Positions 26,332-34,992 are shown, counted from the stretch's first letter. The stretch is DNA of 50,452 nucleotides from Chloroflexota bacterium (GCA_016208315.1 JACQYF010000151.1:1-50452), one strand, 5' to 3'. Notes: generated by a model not told the origin, from the sequence alone. Numbers and translations: made by a program.

Positions 26332-28077
26332 ATGCAAACACTTACTCGCCGTGACTTTATCCGGCTCGCGGCAACAACCCTGGGCGGCTTGGCGCTCGCC
26401 GGCTGCGGCGGCAGACAACTCGCGCAACCGACGGAAGCGCCGCGTCCGGCGATCACCGTTGCGGCGACCACCGCGCCGGCCAGCGCGACCGGCGCGGCGG
26501 ACATGATTTTCGTCAACGGCAAGATCATCACTGTGGACGCGAAGGACACGATCGCGCAGGCGGTCGCGATCAAGAACGGACTGATCCAGCAGGTTGGCAA
26601 GACCGACGAGGTTCGCGCGAGCGCGGGCGCGACGGCCCAGGTCGTGGACCTCAAAGGCAAGGCGGTCACCCCTGGACTAATTGACCCACACAACCACCTG
26701 CAGGTCGTGGGGATGATGAGCGATGCCTACATTCCTTTCTTGCCACCCGACGTGATCACCGTCGAGGGCTTGCAAAAGAAACTGGCCGCGGTCGTCGCCA
26801 AAACCGGCAAGGGCAAATGGATTCAGGGCTATTACTTGTACGTGGGCGCGGGCGCGATCCCCAAGCGCCAAGACCTGGACAAAGTCGCGCCGGAAAACCC
26901 CGTTTGGATCCTCCAACAGGGTGGGCATTACGGCACCGCGAACAGCGCCGCGCTCAAGATCGCGAACATCACCGCCAGCACGGCGAATCCGACCGGCGGG
27001 ATCATCGAACGCGACAAGGGCGGCGAACCGACCGGCGTATTTTACAATCATCGCGCCATGGACCTCCTGCGCCGTTTCGTTACGCTGGACATCAAAGCCG
27101 ACCCGCGCGCGTACGCGTTGACGCCCCAGGATACCTTTGCCGCGGCGGGCGTGACCACGTTTCACGACAACAACGTGCGCGGCACGGAAAACACCGCCGC
27201 GTATTTGGACCTCGGCAAACAAGGCAAGATGAAAATTCGCGGCGCGATCTACTATACGCTGGAATGGCCTGCCGACCTCGATACCGCCCTCAAGCAGATC
27301 GAGCGTTATAAGGATCCGATGATGCAGATGGCGGGCTTTAAATTCCTGATTGACGGCCAGGTGCCCACCGCGTTCACCCATGAACCCCACGAGGGCGCCA
27401 GTTGGAATATGGCGACTTGGGACCCGGCGATGTTCAAAAGCGCCGTGCGCTCGCTGCACGACACCGGCTTGCAGATTTGCGTCCACTGCATCGGGGACGC
27501 GGCGGTGGACTTGGTGATCGACGCGTACGAAGCCGCCATGAAGGCAAACCCGCGCTCCGACCCGCGTCACCGCATCGAGCATGCGATCATCACCACGCCG
27601 CAAGCGACCAAACGCATGAAGGACCTCGGCATCGTCGTCAGCACTCAGCCGGCGTTCATCCGCAGCGGCGGCGACGGCTGGGTCAAGTATTTCGGCGAGC
27701 AGCGCGCCAAGCGCGCGATGGTCACGCGCGAGTGGCTGGATGGTGGCGTGCGGCTCGCGCTCGGTTCGGATGCGCCGACGGCTCCGTGGATCACGCCGCA
27801 AGCCACTTTGGCGGGCGCGACAATGCGGCCAACCATCACCGACAAAGTGCTGGGCCCGGAGCAATGTTTGACCATCCAAGAGGCGCTGCGCGCCCACACG
27901 ATGGGCGGGGCGTACGCGCTGCACGAAGAGAAAATCAAGGGGTCTATCGAAGTCGGCAAATTGGCCGACCTCGCGGTATGGAACGAAGACCCGTACTCGG
28001 CGGCCGACCACATCCACACGGTGACCATCGCGACGACGATTGTCGGCGGCAAGGTAGTGTATCAAACTGGAAGTTAG
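26332..28077 (+). CDS. Tat-exported amidohydrolase, YtcJ-like
   Basis: 581 residues starting at ATG 26332 with a very strong GGAGGAG. The N-terminus MQTLTRRDFIRLAATTLG is a twin-arginine signal and is followed by a lipobox LALAGC, so the folded enzyme is probably exported and lipid-anchored. The metal-dependent hydrolase motifs are DPHNHL (HxH), the histidine in HCIGDAAVD, HRIEHA and the catalytic aspartate in LGSDAP. This matches the amidohydrolase_3 (YtcJ) branch, which has mostly unknown amide or lactone substrates. Its stop codon (TAG, 28075-28077) lies inside a heptamer array. With the preceding serine hydrolase it may form a two-enzyme extracytoplasmic degradative unit (inference). Confidence 0.9.
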   Translation: MQTLTRRDFIRLAATTLGGLALAGCGGRQLAQPTEAPRPAITVAATTAPASATGAADMIFVNGKIITVDAKDTIAQAVAIKNGLIQQVGKTDEVRASAGATAQVVDLKGKAVTPGLIDPHNHLQVVGMMSDAYIPFLPPDVITVEGLQKKLAAVVAKTGKGKWIQGYYLYVGAGAIPKRQDLDKVAPENPVWILQQGGHYGTANSAALKIANITASTANPTGGIIERDKGGEPTGVFYNHRAMDLLRRFVTLDIKADPRAYALTPQDTFAAAGVTTFHDNNVRGTENTAAYLDLGKQGKMKIRGAIYYTLEWPADLDTALKQIERYKDPMMQMAGFKFLIDGQVPTAFTHEPHEGASWNMATWDPAMFKSAVRSLHDTGLQICVHCIGDAAVDLVIDAYEAAMKANPRSDPRHRIEHAIITTPQATKRMKDLGIVVSTQPAFIRSGGDGWVKYFGEQRAKRAMVTREWLDGGVRLALGSDAPTAPWITPQATLAGATMRPTITDKVLGPEQCLTIQEALRAHTMGGAYALHEEKIKGSIEVGKLADLAVWNEDPYSAADHIHTVTIATTIVGGKVVYQTGS

Positions 28078-28110
28078 AAGTTGGAGGTTCGAGGTTCGAG
28101 GTTGGAATGA
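28069..28110. repeat. Heptamer array supplying the amidohydrolase stop codon
   Basis: Units GGAAGTT, AGAAGTT, GGAGGTT, CGAGGTT, CGAGGTT, GGAATGA. The stop TAG spans the first two units. Confidence 0.8.
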
Positions 28111-28114
28111 GATT

Positions 28115-28143
28115 TTGACTTGCGGCGAAAGGGAGGGTATATT
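28115..28143 (+). promoter_or_regulatory. Sigma-70 promoter
   Basis: TTGACT (28115-28120), a 17-base spacer and TATATT (28138-28143). Transcription from about 28150 would first meet a short reading frame and a terminator hairpin (28263-28330) before the gene at 28395. Confidence 0.7.
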
Positions 28144-28199
28144 AGAAGCAACAGTTAGCCGGTCGCTCTTTGGTCTTGTCTCTGTAGGAGAAGGACTCG

Positions 28200-28343
28200 A
28201 TGGATGGCTGTCCCGCGGACATGCTCGTTTCATCGTACTACGTCCGGTGCAGGAGAAATGCGCCTGCTGCTTGGCGCGCGCCCTTCGGCTATCGCTCAGG
28301 GTGCGCGCCGGCAGCAGGTTTTGTTTTTATCCATTCCCAGTAA
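28200..28343 (+). CDS. Possible 47-residue leader peptide or short transcript
   Basis: An ATG at 28200 follows GGAGAAGG closely. The frame is open for 47 codons (MDGCPADMLVSSYYVRCRRN, then a low-complexity tail) but passes straight through the terminator hairpin, so its second half is probably not selected as protein. It may be a leader peptide whose translation controls the hairpin, or the region may simply make a short RNA of about 180 bases. The other frames here are worse. Treat as a hypothesis. Confidence 0.3.
   Translation: MDGCPADMLVSSYYVRCRRNAPAAWRAPFGYRSGCAPAAGFVFIHSQ
28263..28330 (+). terminator. Strong rho-independent terminator or attenuator upstream of the gene at 28395
   Basis: CCTGCTGC and GGCGCGC on the left pair with GCGCGCC and GCAGCAGG on the right (28311-28318), with small bulges, followed by TTTTGTTTTT. 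Position between the promoter at 28115 and the gene at 28395 suggests attenuation or a small RNA terminator. Confidence 0.75.
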
Positions 28344-28394
28344 ACGAACAACAAACGCGAGGATGGCACAATACAAAAGAACGGAGGGAAAACA

Positions 28395-29057
28395 ATGAAA
28401 CCGCAGACCAGTTGGCGCACGAGGGGTGGCGTCGTGACGATGGTGTTCGTCGTCGTACTGCTCTCGCTGCAATCCGGGAATCCCGTGTTGGCAGCGGCTC
28501 CTTGCTCGGACGCCGATAAGGCATACATACTGTCGCATCCGGGCGCCACCATTCCGCCGTCGTGCGCGGAATGGTGGCAGTCGTACAACTCTGGCTCGTC
28601 CACGACCACGACCACCACGCCACCGGATGCCCCCGAGCCGCCGCCCAGCAGCGGTCCCGTGCCTCTTCAAAGTGGGCTACTCGGCGACTTGGTATTTCTT
28701 GGAAACACGACGGTCACAATCCCACCTGGGCTTTTCCCGTCCGGCTCGACGGTGACGCTAACCAGATATCCACCGAATAGCGTGCCGACCGGGAATGCCG
28801 GGATAGCAGTCCAGGGTCCGGGGGATACCAGGGTTGGGATCGTGGTCAAGGATGCGAATGGCAATGTCATTCAAACGGTGCCGCCGCCTGGAATCCGGGT
28901 CATCATGGATGTGAATTCAGCGACTTACGACCAAACCCCACCGGACCGGCAGGGCATCCAGACGTGGAATGGAAGTAATTGGGTGAACCATAACACGGTT
29001 GTAAACCCCGACTCCCCCCCGGATATTAGGGTAGCAACAAATGTAACTTGGCCATAA
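28395..29057 (+). CDS. Secreted protein of unknown function
   Basis: 220 residues, ATG preceded by GGAGGG. Signal peptide (TMVFVVVLLSLQSG core, likely cleavage after LAA). The mature part has a Cys pair in the first 25 residues (PCSDADKAY, PPSCAEWW), a Ser/Thr/Pro linker with a run of Thr, and then a beta-rich domain with Gly and Asn turns (LPSG-type loops, VGIVVKDANGNVIQT). The C-terminal half looks like a cell-surface beta-sandwich such as ZU5-like domains, but no family could be fixed. Controlled perhaps by the upstream promoter and attenuator. Confidence 0.7.
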   Translation: MKPQTSWRTRGGVVTMVFVVVLLSLQSGNPVLAAAPCSDADKAYILSHPGATIPPSCAEWWQSYNSGSSTTTTTTPPDAPEPPPSSGPVPLQSGLLGDLVFLGNTTVTIPPGLFPSGSTVTLTRYPPNSVPTGNAGIAVQGPGDTRVGIVVKDANGNVIQTVPPPGIRVIMDVNSATYDQTPPDRQGIQTWNGSNWVNHNTVVNPDSPPDIRVATNVTWP

Positions 29058-29086
29058 GGTCGGTGGCGACCGAGCGGCACGCGAAC

Positions 29087-29171
29087 AGCACAACAACGAA
29101 TTGGGGAAATACGAATCAAGACCAAATTCGTTGGCGGCTGAATTCGTGTTTCCTGAATTCGCTGTTGTGCT
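29087..29171. repeat. Palindromic element with 31-bp arms
   Basis: Left arm 29087-29117 (begins AGCACAACAACGAATT) and right arm 29141-29171 are complementary with about five mismatches, separated by 23 bases that themselves contain AAATTCGTTGG. It has no coding capacity and fits a MITE-like or REP-type element; it may end transcription of the secreted-protein gene. It lies just before the ribosome site of the GH10 remnant. Confidence 0.75.
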
Positions 29172-29190
29172 TCTCCAAGGAGAGTGACGC

Positions 29191-29948
29191 GTGAAACGAC
29201 TATTGCTCGTCCTCTGCACGGCAACGCTGCTCGCCGCGTGTACCGCCGCGCCCACGGCGACGCAATCGCCTCCCACCTCAACGCCGCGCCCAACGGAAAC
29301 CGGTACGGTAGGGTCGCCGTACCCTACCTCAACGCCCACCCCGCGTCCCACTGCCACGGCGTCCGCAACCGCTACCGCGACAACGCGCCCATCGCCCACG
29401 CCGACGCCGCTCCCGTGTACCGCGCCACTGCGCCAATGCGCCGACCGCAAGCAGCTCGAGATCGGGGCGTATCTCCACCGAAGCTGGTTTGGGGATGCCA
29501 GTTGATTTTCAATTCGGGCGACAACGAAACGTCCGACGGCAAGATGACGCCGGTGACGCGCGAGATCGTTCAGCGGCTCAAAGCGAAAGGGCTGATTGAC
29601 GGCGTCGGCCTGGAAATGCACCTCGACGGGATGATGCAATACACGAAAGCCGACGTGATCGCCACGATGAAGAGTTACGGGCTGCCGGTCTATATCACCG
29701 AGATTGACGTGGGCTTGAAGAATGTGCCGGGGACGCCGGAGGAACGCTACGCGCGCCAAGCGCAGGTTTATGGCGATATGTTCGCCGCGTGCGTCGAATC
29801 GGGGATGTGCAAGAGCTACGCGGTGTGGGGCATCGGTGACAAGTATTCATGGCTGGAGCGCGAATCGCGAAACGCCGACGCGACGCTTTACGACGACAAC
29901 CTCAACCCCAAAGCCGCGTACTTTGCGGTGCGGGAGTTCCTGCGCTAA
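29191..29948 (+). pseudogene. Broken GH10 endo-xylanase lipoprotein (internal deletion and frameshift)
   Basis: The 5' part (frame from 29191) encodes a lipoprotein signal with lipobox LLAAC, a long Pro/Thr linker and the start of a GH10 catalytic domain (PLRQCADRKQLEIGAYLH), then stops near 29505. The 3' part, in another frame, encodes the end of the domain: KGLIDGVGLEMHLDG, VYITEIDVGL with the nucleophile glutamate, KSYAVWGIGDKYSWL and NPKAAYFAVREFL. The roughly 150-180 residues between, including the segment with the acid/base glutamate (WDVVNE in active enzymes), are missing. A functional xylanase cannot be made. The mutation seems recent, since both ends remain well conserved. Confidence 0.8.
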
Positions 29949-29953
29949 AAACT

Positions 29954-30045
29954 ATCCGCGAAGCCACACGAATCCCAAAGGGACTTTCAGTCTACGCGAA
30001 TTAGGAACACAAAAATTAGCGAGGATTCGCGAGGATTCGCGGACA
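29954..30045. repeat. Imperfect palindrome of CGCGAAT/GCGAGGATTC units
   Basis: TCCGCGAAGCCACACGAATC on the left faces tandem GCGAGGATTC units (about 30019-30043) on the right. It is the same repeat family as the hairpin at 48422 and the repeat ending the flippase at 14141. Confidence 0.65.
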
Positions 30046-30060
30046 AAAGGAGTCAATCTT

Positions 30061-31083
30061 TTGAACACCAAACAATCACGTGCGCTTCGGCTCGTATTCT
30101 CCATGCTGCTGGCCTTCATCGCCACCTTCGCATTCATTCGGCCCGCCAACGCGTCGGGCTGCAAACCGGATGGGCGGCCCTATTTCGTGATCAAAGGTCA
30201 ACCCGGCATGTCCTTTAAATTCTTCGCCAACGGCCAGTTTGTGGGCGACCTCGTGGTCGGTCCGAACGGCGAAGGCGAACTCGTCTTTGGCGAGCCGGGT
30301 GTCAGTTACAAGGTAGACTATGAAGTGAATTATCCCAATTCGCCGCGCTACGATGGCGGGACGGTGCGCTGCGACCCGCCCGCGCCCGCCGTCCAGCCGC
30401 CCGCGGCCGCGTCCGATTGCGATCGTGCCAAGCTTGCCGCCGCCGAGCAGCGCGTCGCCGAGTTGGAGACCAAACTCGATCAAGCCGATACGGCCGCGGG
30501 CGATGCTGAGGACCGCTTGTTGCAAGCGATTGACGATCATCACGCCGCCAAGTTAGATGCGGCAATGGCCGGGTATTATGCGCGCAACGCGGCGAAAAGC
30601 GCGGGATTCGCCAAGAAGCGGGCCGAGGCCATAATCCAACTTGCCAAGGACAAACCAGGCAGCCCCGAATTTTTCCGGTATATGGAGGGCGCGCGCTTTC
30701 GCGCAGAGGAAGCCCTGGGTTATGGAATGTCCGCCGTGGTTGAAGGTTTCGGCAGCCAGCAGGAAATGATGTCGCTCGAGTCCACGATGACCGGGCTGAT
30801 CAAGTACGAGGTGATTGACTATTATCGCGCGCCGAATCCGTATACGGATGCCGAGTACGTGAAAGCCGCCGAAGAGATCATCAAGGTTGTCGAGCGCGCA
30901 ACGCAAATAGCCCAGAAAATCGCCGACGACCTGCGCGCTAAAGAGCAAGCCGTGTTGGCCAAGGCGGAGCAGGCGCGCGCCGATTACCGCAAGGCGAGAG
31001 ATGCGCAAGCCGCCATCAAGGCCGATCTGGCGAAGGCGCGCCCGGAATTGGCAAAACTGCGCGCGGCGTGCGCCAAAGAGTAG
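30061..31083 (+). CDS. Secreted coiled-coil protein of unknown function
   Basis: 340 residues starting at TTG 30061, eight bases after AAAGGAG; the frame is open further upstream only through the GH10 remnant. Signal peptide with cleavage near PANAS. Residues about 33-105 are a small Gly-rich beta domain with two Cys (SGCKPDGRPYF, VRCDPPAP). A Pro/Ala linker follows. From about 118 to the end the protein is mostly helical and rich in Ala, Glu and Lys, with heptad-like AEQRVAELETKL and AKAEQARADYRKARDAQAA, predicting coiled coils. Probably a surface fibre, spacer or matrix protein. A hairpin terminator follows. Confidence 0.7.
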   Translation: MNTKQSRALRLVFSMLLAFIATFAFIRPANASGCKPDGRPYFVIKGQPGMSFKFFANGQFVGDLVVGPNGEGELVFGEPGVSYKVDYEVNYPNSPRYDGGTVRCDPPAPAVQPPAAASDCDRAKLAAAEQRVAELETKLDQADTAAGDAEDRLLQAIDDHHAAKLDAAMAGYYARNAAKSAGFAKKRAEAIIQLAKDKPGSPEFFRYMEGARFRAEEALGYGMSAVVEGFGSQQEMMSLESTMTGLIKYEVIDYYRAPNPYTDAEYVKAAEEIIKVVERATQIAQKIADDLRAKEQAVLAKAEQARADYRKARDAQAAIKADLAKARPELAKLRAACAKE

Positions 31084-31086
31084 AGA

Positions 31087-31122
31087 AAACCCGAAGGGTC
31101 TCCACAGACCCGTCGGGTTTAG
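31087..31122 (+). terminator. Hairpin terminator after the coiled-coil gene
   Basis: AAACCCGAAGGGTCT and AGACCCGTCGGGTTT pair with a single mismatch around a four-base loop. The T-tract is short (TTTAG), so it is moderate. Confidence 0.5.
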
Positions 31123-31159
31123 AGCCATGCTGATAAAATCCATTGTTTGGAGGAAAACC

Positions 31160-32485
31160 ATGCGACTGCACCTTGCGCTCATGACGATGCTCGTCTTACT
31201 GTTGGCTGCCTGTGCCGCGCCCCCAATGCCCACGCCGCCGCCCGCGGCAACTGCTGTTCCGCCGACCGCGACACCCGTCCCCGCAACGGCTACGCGCGTG
31301 CCGCCGACCGCGACATCCGTGCCGCCCACCGCGACGCGTGTCCCACCGACGGCGACGCCTGTGCCACCCACCGCGACTGCGACGCGCGTTCCGCCGACGC
31401 CGACTGCCACCCCACGCCCGCAAGGTTGGGTGACGATCAAGACCGCGCAATCACCTAGCCCGCGCACCGGATTTGCGATGCGGTTCCTACCCGACGGCCG
31501 GCTGCTGCTATTCGGCGGCATGGACAAGAATGGCAAGAAGCTAAATGATACCTGGGTCTTTGGTCCGGCGGCAAAGGCGCAGCGACAGTTGCCCGGTTTC
31601 AATCTTTCGCTGGCGCTCTCTGCCGGTCTCGGCGGAGCATTCGCGCCCTGGCTTGCGCCCCAAGCGCAAAATACCATGCAGGAATCCATCCCATATTGGC
31701 ATCCATTGGCAGATGTCAACCCTCCATCTCCGCGCAGCGGGCACAGACTTGCTGTCTTAGACGACGGACGGGCTGTGCTCTTTGGCGGCGAAACGTCAGA
31801 CGGAACCCTGGACAATAATCTGTGGTTCTTTAACGTGGGTACTTTGGAGTGGAACAAACGGGTCACCGATTCGCCGCCGCCGGCCCGGTATACTCCGTGT
31901 TTTCTTGCGGATGGCAACAATCTCTACGTTCAGGGAGGCCTCGGGAAAAAACCGAATGGCCAACTCGTCGTGTACGATGACTTTTGGCGATACGATCTCA
32001 AGACCTCGACTTGGACTGAGTTGCCCAAACCGCCCGGCTACGTTTCTCCCAATGCCTTTGCGACTATCTTTCCGGCGGCCACGGGCTCCCAAGTGTTTTT
32101 TGTGGACCCCCACGCATATCAGTCGGCTCCGGGAATTAACTACTACTACGACCCCGCCAAAAATGCCTGGGGACAGATCAAGTCGCCGGGAGCCGTGCCC
32201 GCCGGCGCTCGCAGTGGGTATTCGGTCGGGTTTGTTGGCTACCGAGGAATCGTCACGGGCGGCTCGCTGTATGACCCCAATACGAAAACAAGTAATCCTA
32301 TCTCAGAGGTTTGGACGGTTGATTTAAAGACCTTCGAATGGAAGCGCATCGGCGACATGCCCTTTCCGATTTCTGGTCACGGGTCGGTCTACGACGAGAA
32401 GCAGAATCGCATGATCGTTTGGGCGCAGACGGGCGAGGGTAATATGCTGCAAGCCGTAATGCTTGCAGGATTCCTCTCGCCATAG
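31160..32485 (+). CDS. Kelch-repeat lipoprotein A
   Basis: 441 residues. Lipobox LLLAAC at about Cys18, then a 60-residue Pro/Thr linker of VPPTAT repeats, then a kelch-type beta-propeller: repeated blades with a GR-x-LLFGG strand end and a trailing W, such as RLLLFGGMDKNGKKLNDTWV, DDGRAVLFGG and NLYVQGG. It has a close paralogue at 33625, with 5' regions nearly identical from the ribosome site through the linker. Both share an insert rich in Ala/Leu (SLALSAGLGGAFAPWLAP) between blades, a potential membrane-proximal or hydrophobic patch. Likely a binding or adhesive surface protein, ligand unknown. Confidence 0.87.
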   Translation: MRLHLALMTMLVLLLAACAAPPMPTPPPAATAVPPTATPVPATATRVPPTATSVPPTATRVPPTATPVPPTATATRVPPTPTATPRPQGWVTIKTAQSPSPRTGFAMRFLPDGRLLLFGGMDKNGKKLNDTWVFGPAAKAQRQLPGFNLSLALSAGLGGAFAPWLAPQAQNTMQESIPYWHPLADVNPPSPRSGHRLAVLDDGRAVLFGGETSDGTLDNNLWFFNVGTLEWNKRVTDSPPPARYTPCFLADGNNLYVQGGLGKKPNGQLVVYDDFWRYDLKTSTWTELPKPPGYVSPNAFATIFPAATGSQVFFVDPHAYQSAPGINYYYDPAKNAWGQIKSPGAVPAGARSGYSVGFVGYRGIVTGGSLYDPNTKTSNPISEVWTVDLKTFEWKRIGDMPFPISGHGSVYDEKQNRMIVWAQTGEGNMLQAVMLAGFLSP

Positions 32486-32626
32486 CCCGTCGGACTCGAT
32501 CTCGATCAACATCATCGCCAATGAACAAAGAACCTGTGAGGCATGAATAATGCCTCGGTCTGGCGTGCATCCAGAGAACAGGCAGTCATTCAGGACGATG
32601 ATCTTGCATGCGAAAGGAGCAACGAG

Positions 32627-33025
32627 ATGGCAGATCAGAATTTGGTGAAAACGGTCAGTTACGACTTGCTCGGCTTCGACTTGCAGCGGGGGCTTTCGGA
32701 TAACCCGGAGGTCGAGGGCTTGAGACAAGAGATCGCTGCCTTGCTGAAGGATTTTAGGGAGGCGAAAGCGAACCGATCCGAGTCATTGCGCGCGATGGAG
32801 GAGAGCCAAGTACCCTTACTTGAGCCGCTGCAGCGGAACTGTGTCCTTTGCAGTTACACCAAGGTCGTCAACCGAAGGTGCGTCGAGTACTGGGAGACTC
32901 GGGAAGGCGGCTGTGAAAACTGCGGTTTGCGGATCAAGTCCCGCACCATTGTAATCAACTACAAACTTGTCGACGATGTGATCGAGGCGTGGGGGTACGT
33001 GCAAGTCCAGGCGCCGGAACTGTGA
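32627..33025 (+). CDS. Small protein with zinc-ribbon-like cysteines
   Basis: 132 residues from ATG 32627, seven bases after AAAGGAG; an upstream start at 32543 lacks a ribosome site. No signal peptide, so cytoplasmic unless exported by another route. The first 60 residues are helical; then four Cys in two knuckles appear (CVLCSYTK and CENCGLRI) with another Cys between (RRCVEYW), suggesting a Zn ribbon. The last 25 residues are beta-strand-like. I do not recognise a family. It lies between the two kelch paralogues. Confidence 0.65.
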   Translation: MADQNLVKTVSYDLLGFDLQRGLSDNPEVEGLRQEIAALLKDFREAKANRSESLRAMEESQVPLLEPLQRNCVLCSYTKVVNRRCVEYWETREGGCENCGLRIKSRTIVINYKLVDDVIEAWGYVQVQAPEL

Positions 33026-33157
33026 GCCAGAGAGTGATTGCAGTCTCGCGATGATGGGTCTCAGCGGCACGCCGCTTGGAGCCGATTCAGTGTTCGTAGT
33101 GTGACTGGATGCACGCCAGGTGATCTTTGGTTGAGTATCAGTTGAGGAGAGGTAAGA

Positions 33158-33586
33158 ATGAACAACAAACGTGTGTTGCTGTTCGTCGGCATCGGCTGTG
33201 GAGTAGTGGCGATCGTCTGCGTGGTCGCCGTGATCGCCATCGCGGGCTTGAGCATCGGCGGCGCGCTGGCGCTCTCGCAGCCCATCGCGGATGTAGGCGA
33301 CGCGTTTATGGCGGCGCTGAGGGATGGCGACTATGCCAAGGCGTTTTCGCTGTGCTCGCCTCAATTGCAGCGCCAGATCGTCAATCCGCAGGCGATGCAG
33401 TTCATGATCGAGAACGGCAAGACCAAGCCGATCAAGTGGTCATTCAGTTCGCGCAGCGTCGTGAACGAGAATGGGGTTTTGGAGGGCCCGGCCACGTTGA
33501 CCGGCGGCGAGGGTACGGTGCGGCTGCTGCTCGTCAAAGTGGGCGACACCTGGAAGGTTAGCGACGCGGCCTTGAAACTCAAATAG
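33158..33586 (+). CDS. Membrane-anchored NTF2-like (DUF4878-type) protein
   Basis: 142 residues. One N-terminal helix (VLLFVGIGCGVVAIVCVVAV) followed by an extracytoplasmic domain with AFMAALRDGDYAKAFSLCSP, then WSFSSRSVV, and a final VKVGDTWKVSDAALKLK. This order (helix, DGDYxxA helix, beta sheet ending in W-K-V) is that of small NTF2-like lipoprotein/DUF4878 domains. Function unknown; such proteins often sit in the envelope and are thought to bind small ligands. GAGGAGAGG upstream. Confidence 0.7.
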   Translation: MNNKRVLLFVGIGCGVVAIVCVVAVIAIAGLSIGGALALSQPIADVGDAFMAALRDGDYAKAFSLCSPQLQRQIVNPQAMQFMIENGKTKPIKWSFSSRSVVNENGVLEGPATLTGGEGTVRLLLVKVGDTWKVSDAALKLK

Positions 33587-33624
33587 CCGCCAATTGCGAA
33601 TAATCCGTTGTCTGGAGGAAAACC

Positions 33625-34992
33625 ATGCGACTGCACCTTGCGCTCATGACGATGCTCGTCTTACTGTTGGCTGCCTGCGCCGCGCCGCCCACGCCGACGC
33701 CGTTGCCCACGGCCACTGCGGTCCCGCCGCCCGCGACGCCAGTGCCACCAACCGCGACGCGCGTTCCGCCGACCGCGACATCCGTGCCGCCCACCGCGAC
33801 GCGCGTCCCACCGACGGCGACGCCAGTCCCGCCGACTGCGACGCGCGTCCCACCGACGCCCACGGCGACTCCGCGCCCGAAGGGTTGGGTGACGATCAAG
33901 ACCGCGCATTCACCCAGCCCGCGCACGGCATTTGCGATGAGGATGCTGCCCGACGGCAGAGTGCTACTGTTTGGCGGCAAGGACAAGGATGGCAAGAAAC
34001 TGAATGACACGTGGGTCTTTGGTCCGGCGGCAAAGGCGCAGCGACAGTCACCCGGCATCAATCTCTCGCTTGCGCTCTCTGCCGGTCTGGGCGGAGCATT
34101 TGCGCCCTGGCTCGCGCCGCAATCGCGGGATACGCTGCAGGCAGCGCCCGAGGACTGGACGCAGTTGATTCCCATCAACTCGCCCTCTCCGCGCGACTAT
34201 GTCAGAACGACGACCCTGCCCGAAGGCAAAATGGTGCTGTTCGGCGGGGAACTGCAAGACGGAACTATGAGTTCCGACTTGTACAAGTTTGACCCGAAGC
34301 TGAACAATTGGGAGCCAATAACCAAGACCATCAATCTGCCGCCCGCGCGGGGTAATGCTAATTTGTTTGCCGAGGGTGGCTCCCTTTACGTCCAGGGGGG
34401 CTTTGCGAAACTCCCGAATGGTAGCGCTTACGTCTTGAACGACTTTTGGCGTTTGGATTTCAACACCTCGACCTGGACGGAGCTGCCAAAAGCGCCCGGC
34501 TTCATATCTGCCAATGCCTATCCGGTGTCCAATCCGACGCCCGCGGGCACTCTCGTGAATTTTGTGGATCCCCATGCGTATCAGTTTTACCCGGGAATCA
34601 ACTATTACTACGACACGGCGAAAAATACCTGGGGCCAGGCCAAGTCGAAAGGAGACGTACCCGGCGGCGCGTGGAGTCATTATGCGGTCGCGGGTGTGGG
34701 CGCAAGAGCAATGGTCACCGGCGGCTTGCTGTATGACCCGAATACGAAACAAGAAACACCTCTCGCCGGCGTCTGGGTAGTTGACATGACCACGTGGGAG
34801 TGGACGCGGCTGGGCGACCTGCCCTTTCCCTTGTCCGGTCACGGGGGGGTCTTTGATGGCAAGAACAATCGCTATATCGTTTGGGCGCAAACGGGAAGTG
34901 ATCTTTATGCGGCAGTTTACTTGATGGCTATATATCAGGACGACGTGGCTGACCAGGAGCTTGAGAGACGGCGCATACGAGGCGGTCCATGA
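33625..34992 (+). CDS. Kelch-repeat lipoprotein B
   Basis: 455 residues, tandem paralogue of the protein at 31160. The ribosome site GGAGG, the signal peptide with lipobox LLLAAC and the start of the linker are almost identical at nucleotide level, so duplication was recent or the ends are kept alike by gene conversion, while the propeller blades have diverged. Shared blade marks are RVLLFGGKDKDGKKLNDTWV and SLYVQGGF. The C-terminal tail beyond the last blade (YQDDVADQELERRRIRGGP) is not found in the paralogue, and right behind it is a leftover of a third copy in another frame (34982-35045), indicating that a later copy was deleted and the end rewritten. Confidence 0.87.
   Translation: MRLHLALMTMLVLLLAACAAPPTPTPLPTATAVPPPATPVPPTATRVPPTATSVPPTATRVPPTATPVPPTATRVPPTPTATPRPKGWVTIKTAHSPSPRTAFAMRMLPDGRVLLFGGKDKDGKKLNDTWVFGPAAKAQRQSPGINLSLALSAGLGGAFAPWLAPQSRDTLQAAPEDWTQLIPINSPSPRDYVRTTTLPEGKMVLFGGELQDGTMSSDLYKFDPKLNNWEPITKTINLPPARGNANLFAEGGSLYVQGGFAKLPNGSAYVLNDFWRLDFNTSTWTELPKAPGFISANAYPVSNPTPAGTLVNFVDPHAYQFYPGINYYYDTAKNTWGQAKSKGDVPGGAWSHYAVAGVGARAMVTGGLLYDPNTKQETPLAGVWVVDMTTWEWTRLGDLPFPLSGHGGVFDGKNNRYIVWAQTGSDLYAAVYLMAIYQDDVADQELERRRIRGGP

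Noticed and set aside
24087..26693. An 868-residue open frame on the minus strand across the lipoprotein and serine-hydrolase genes
   Set aside because: It is a shadow of the GC-rich plus-strand genes: no ribosome site, biased towards Arg and Ala, no domain or signal, and the plus-strand genes have clear motifs.
26677..28233. A 518-residue minus-strand open frame opposite the amidohydrolase
   Set aside because: Antisense shadow of a well-supported enzyme gene.
28115..28519. A 134-codon plus-strand frame across the leader region
   Set aside because: It begins with an ATG-less context, crosses the promoter, terminator and the start of the secreted gene, and has no domain; a shadow frame.
31210..31430. 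Tandem 18-bp repeats in the kelch gene as a minisatellite or regulatory element
   Set aside because: They encode the Pro/Thr linker in frame and are explained by the protein; similar linkers occur in four genes.
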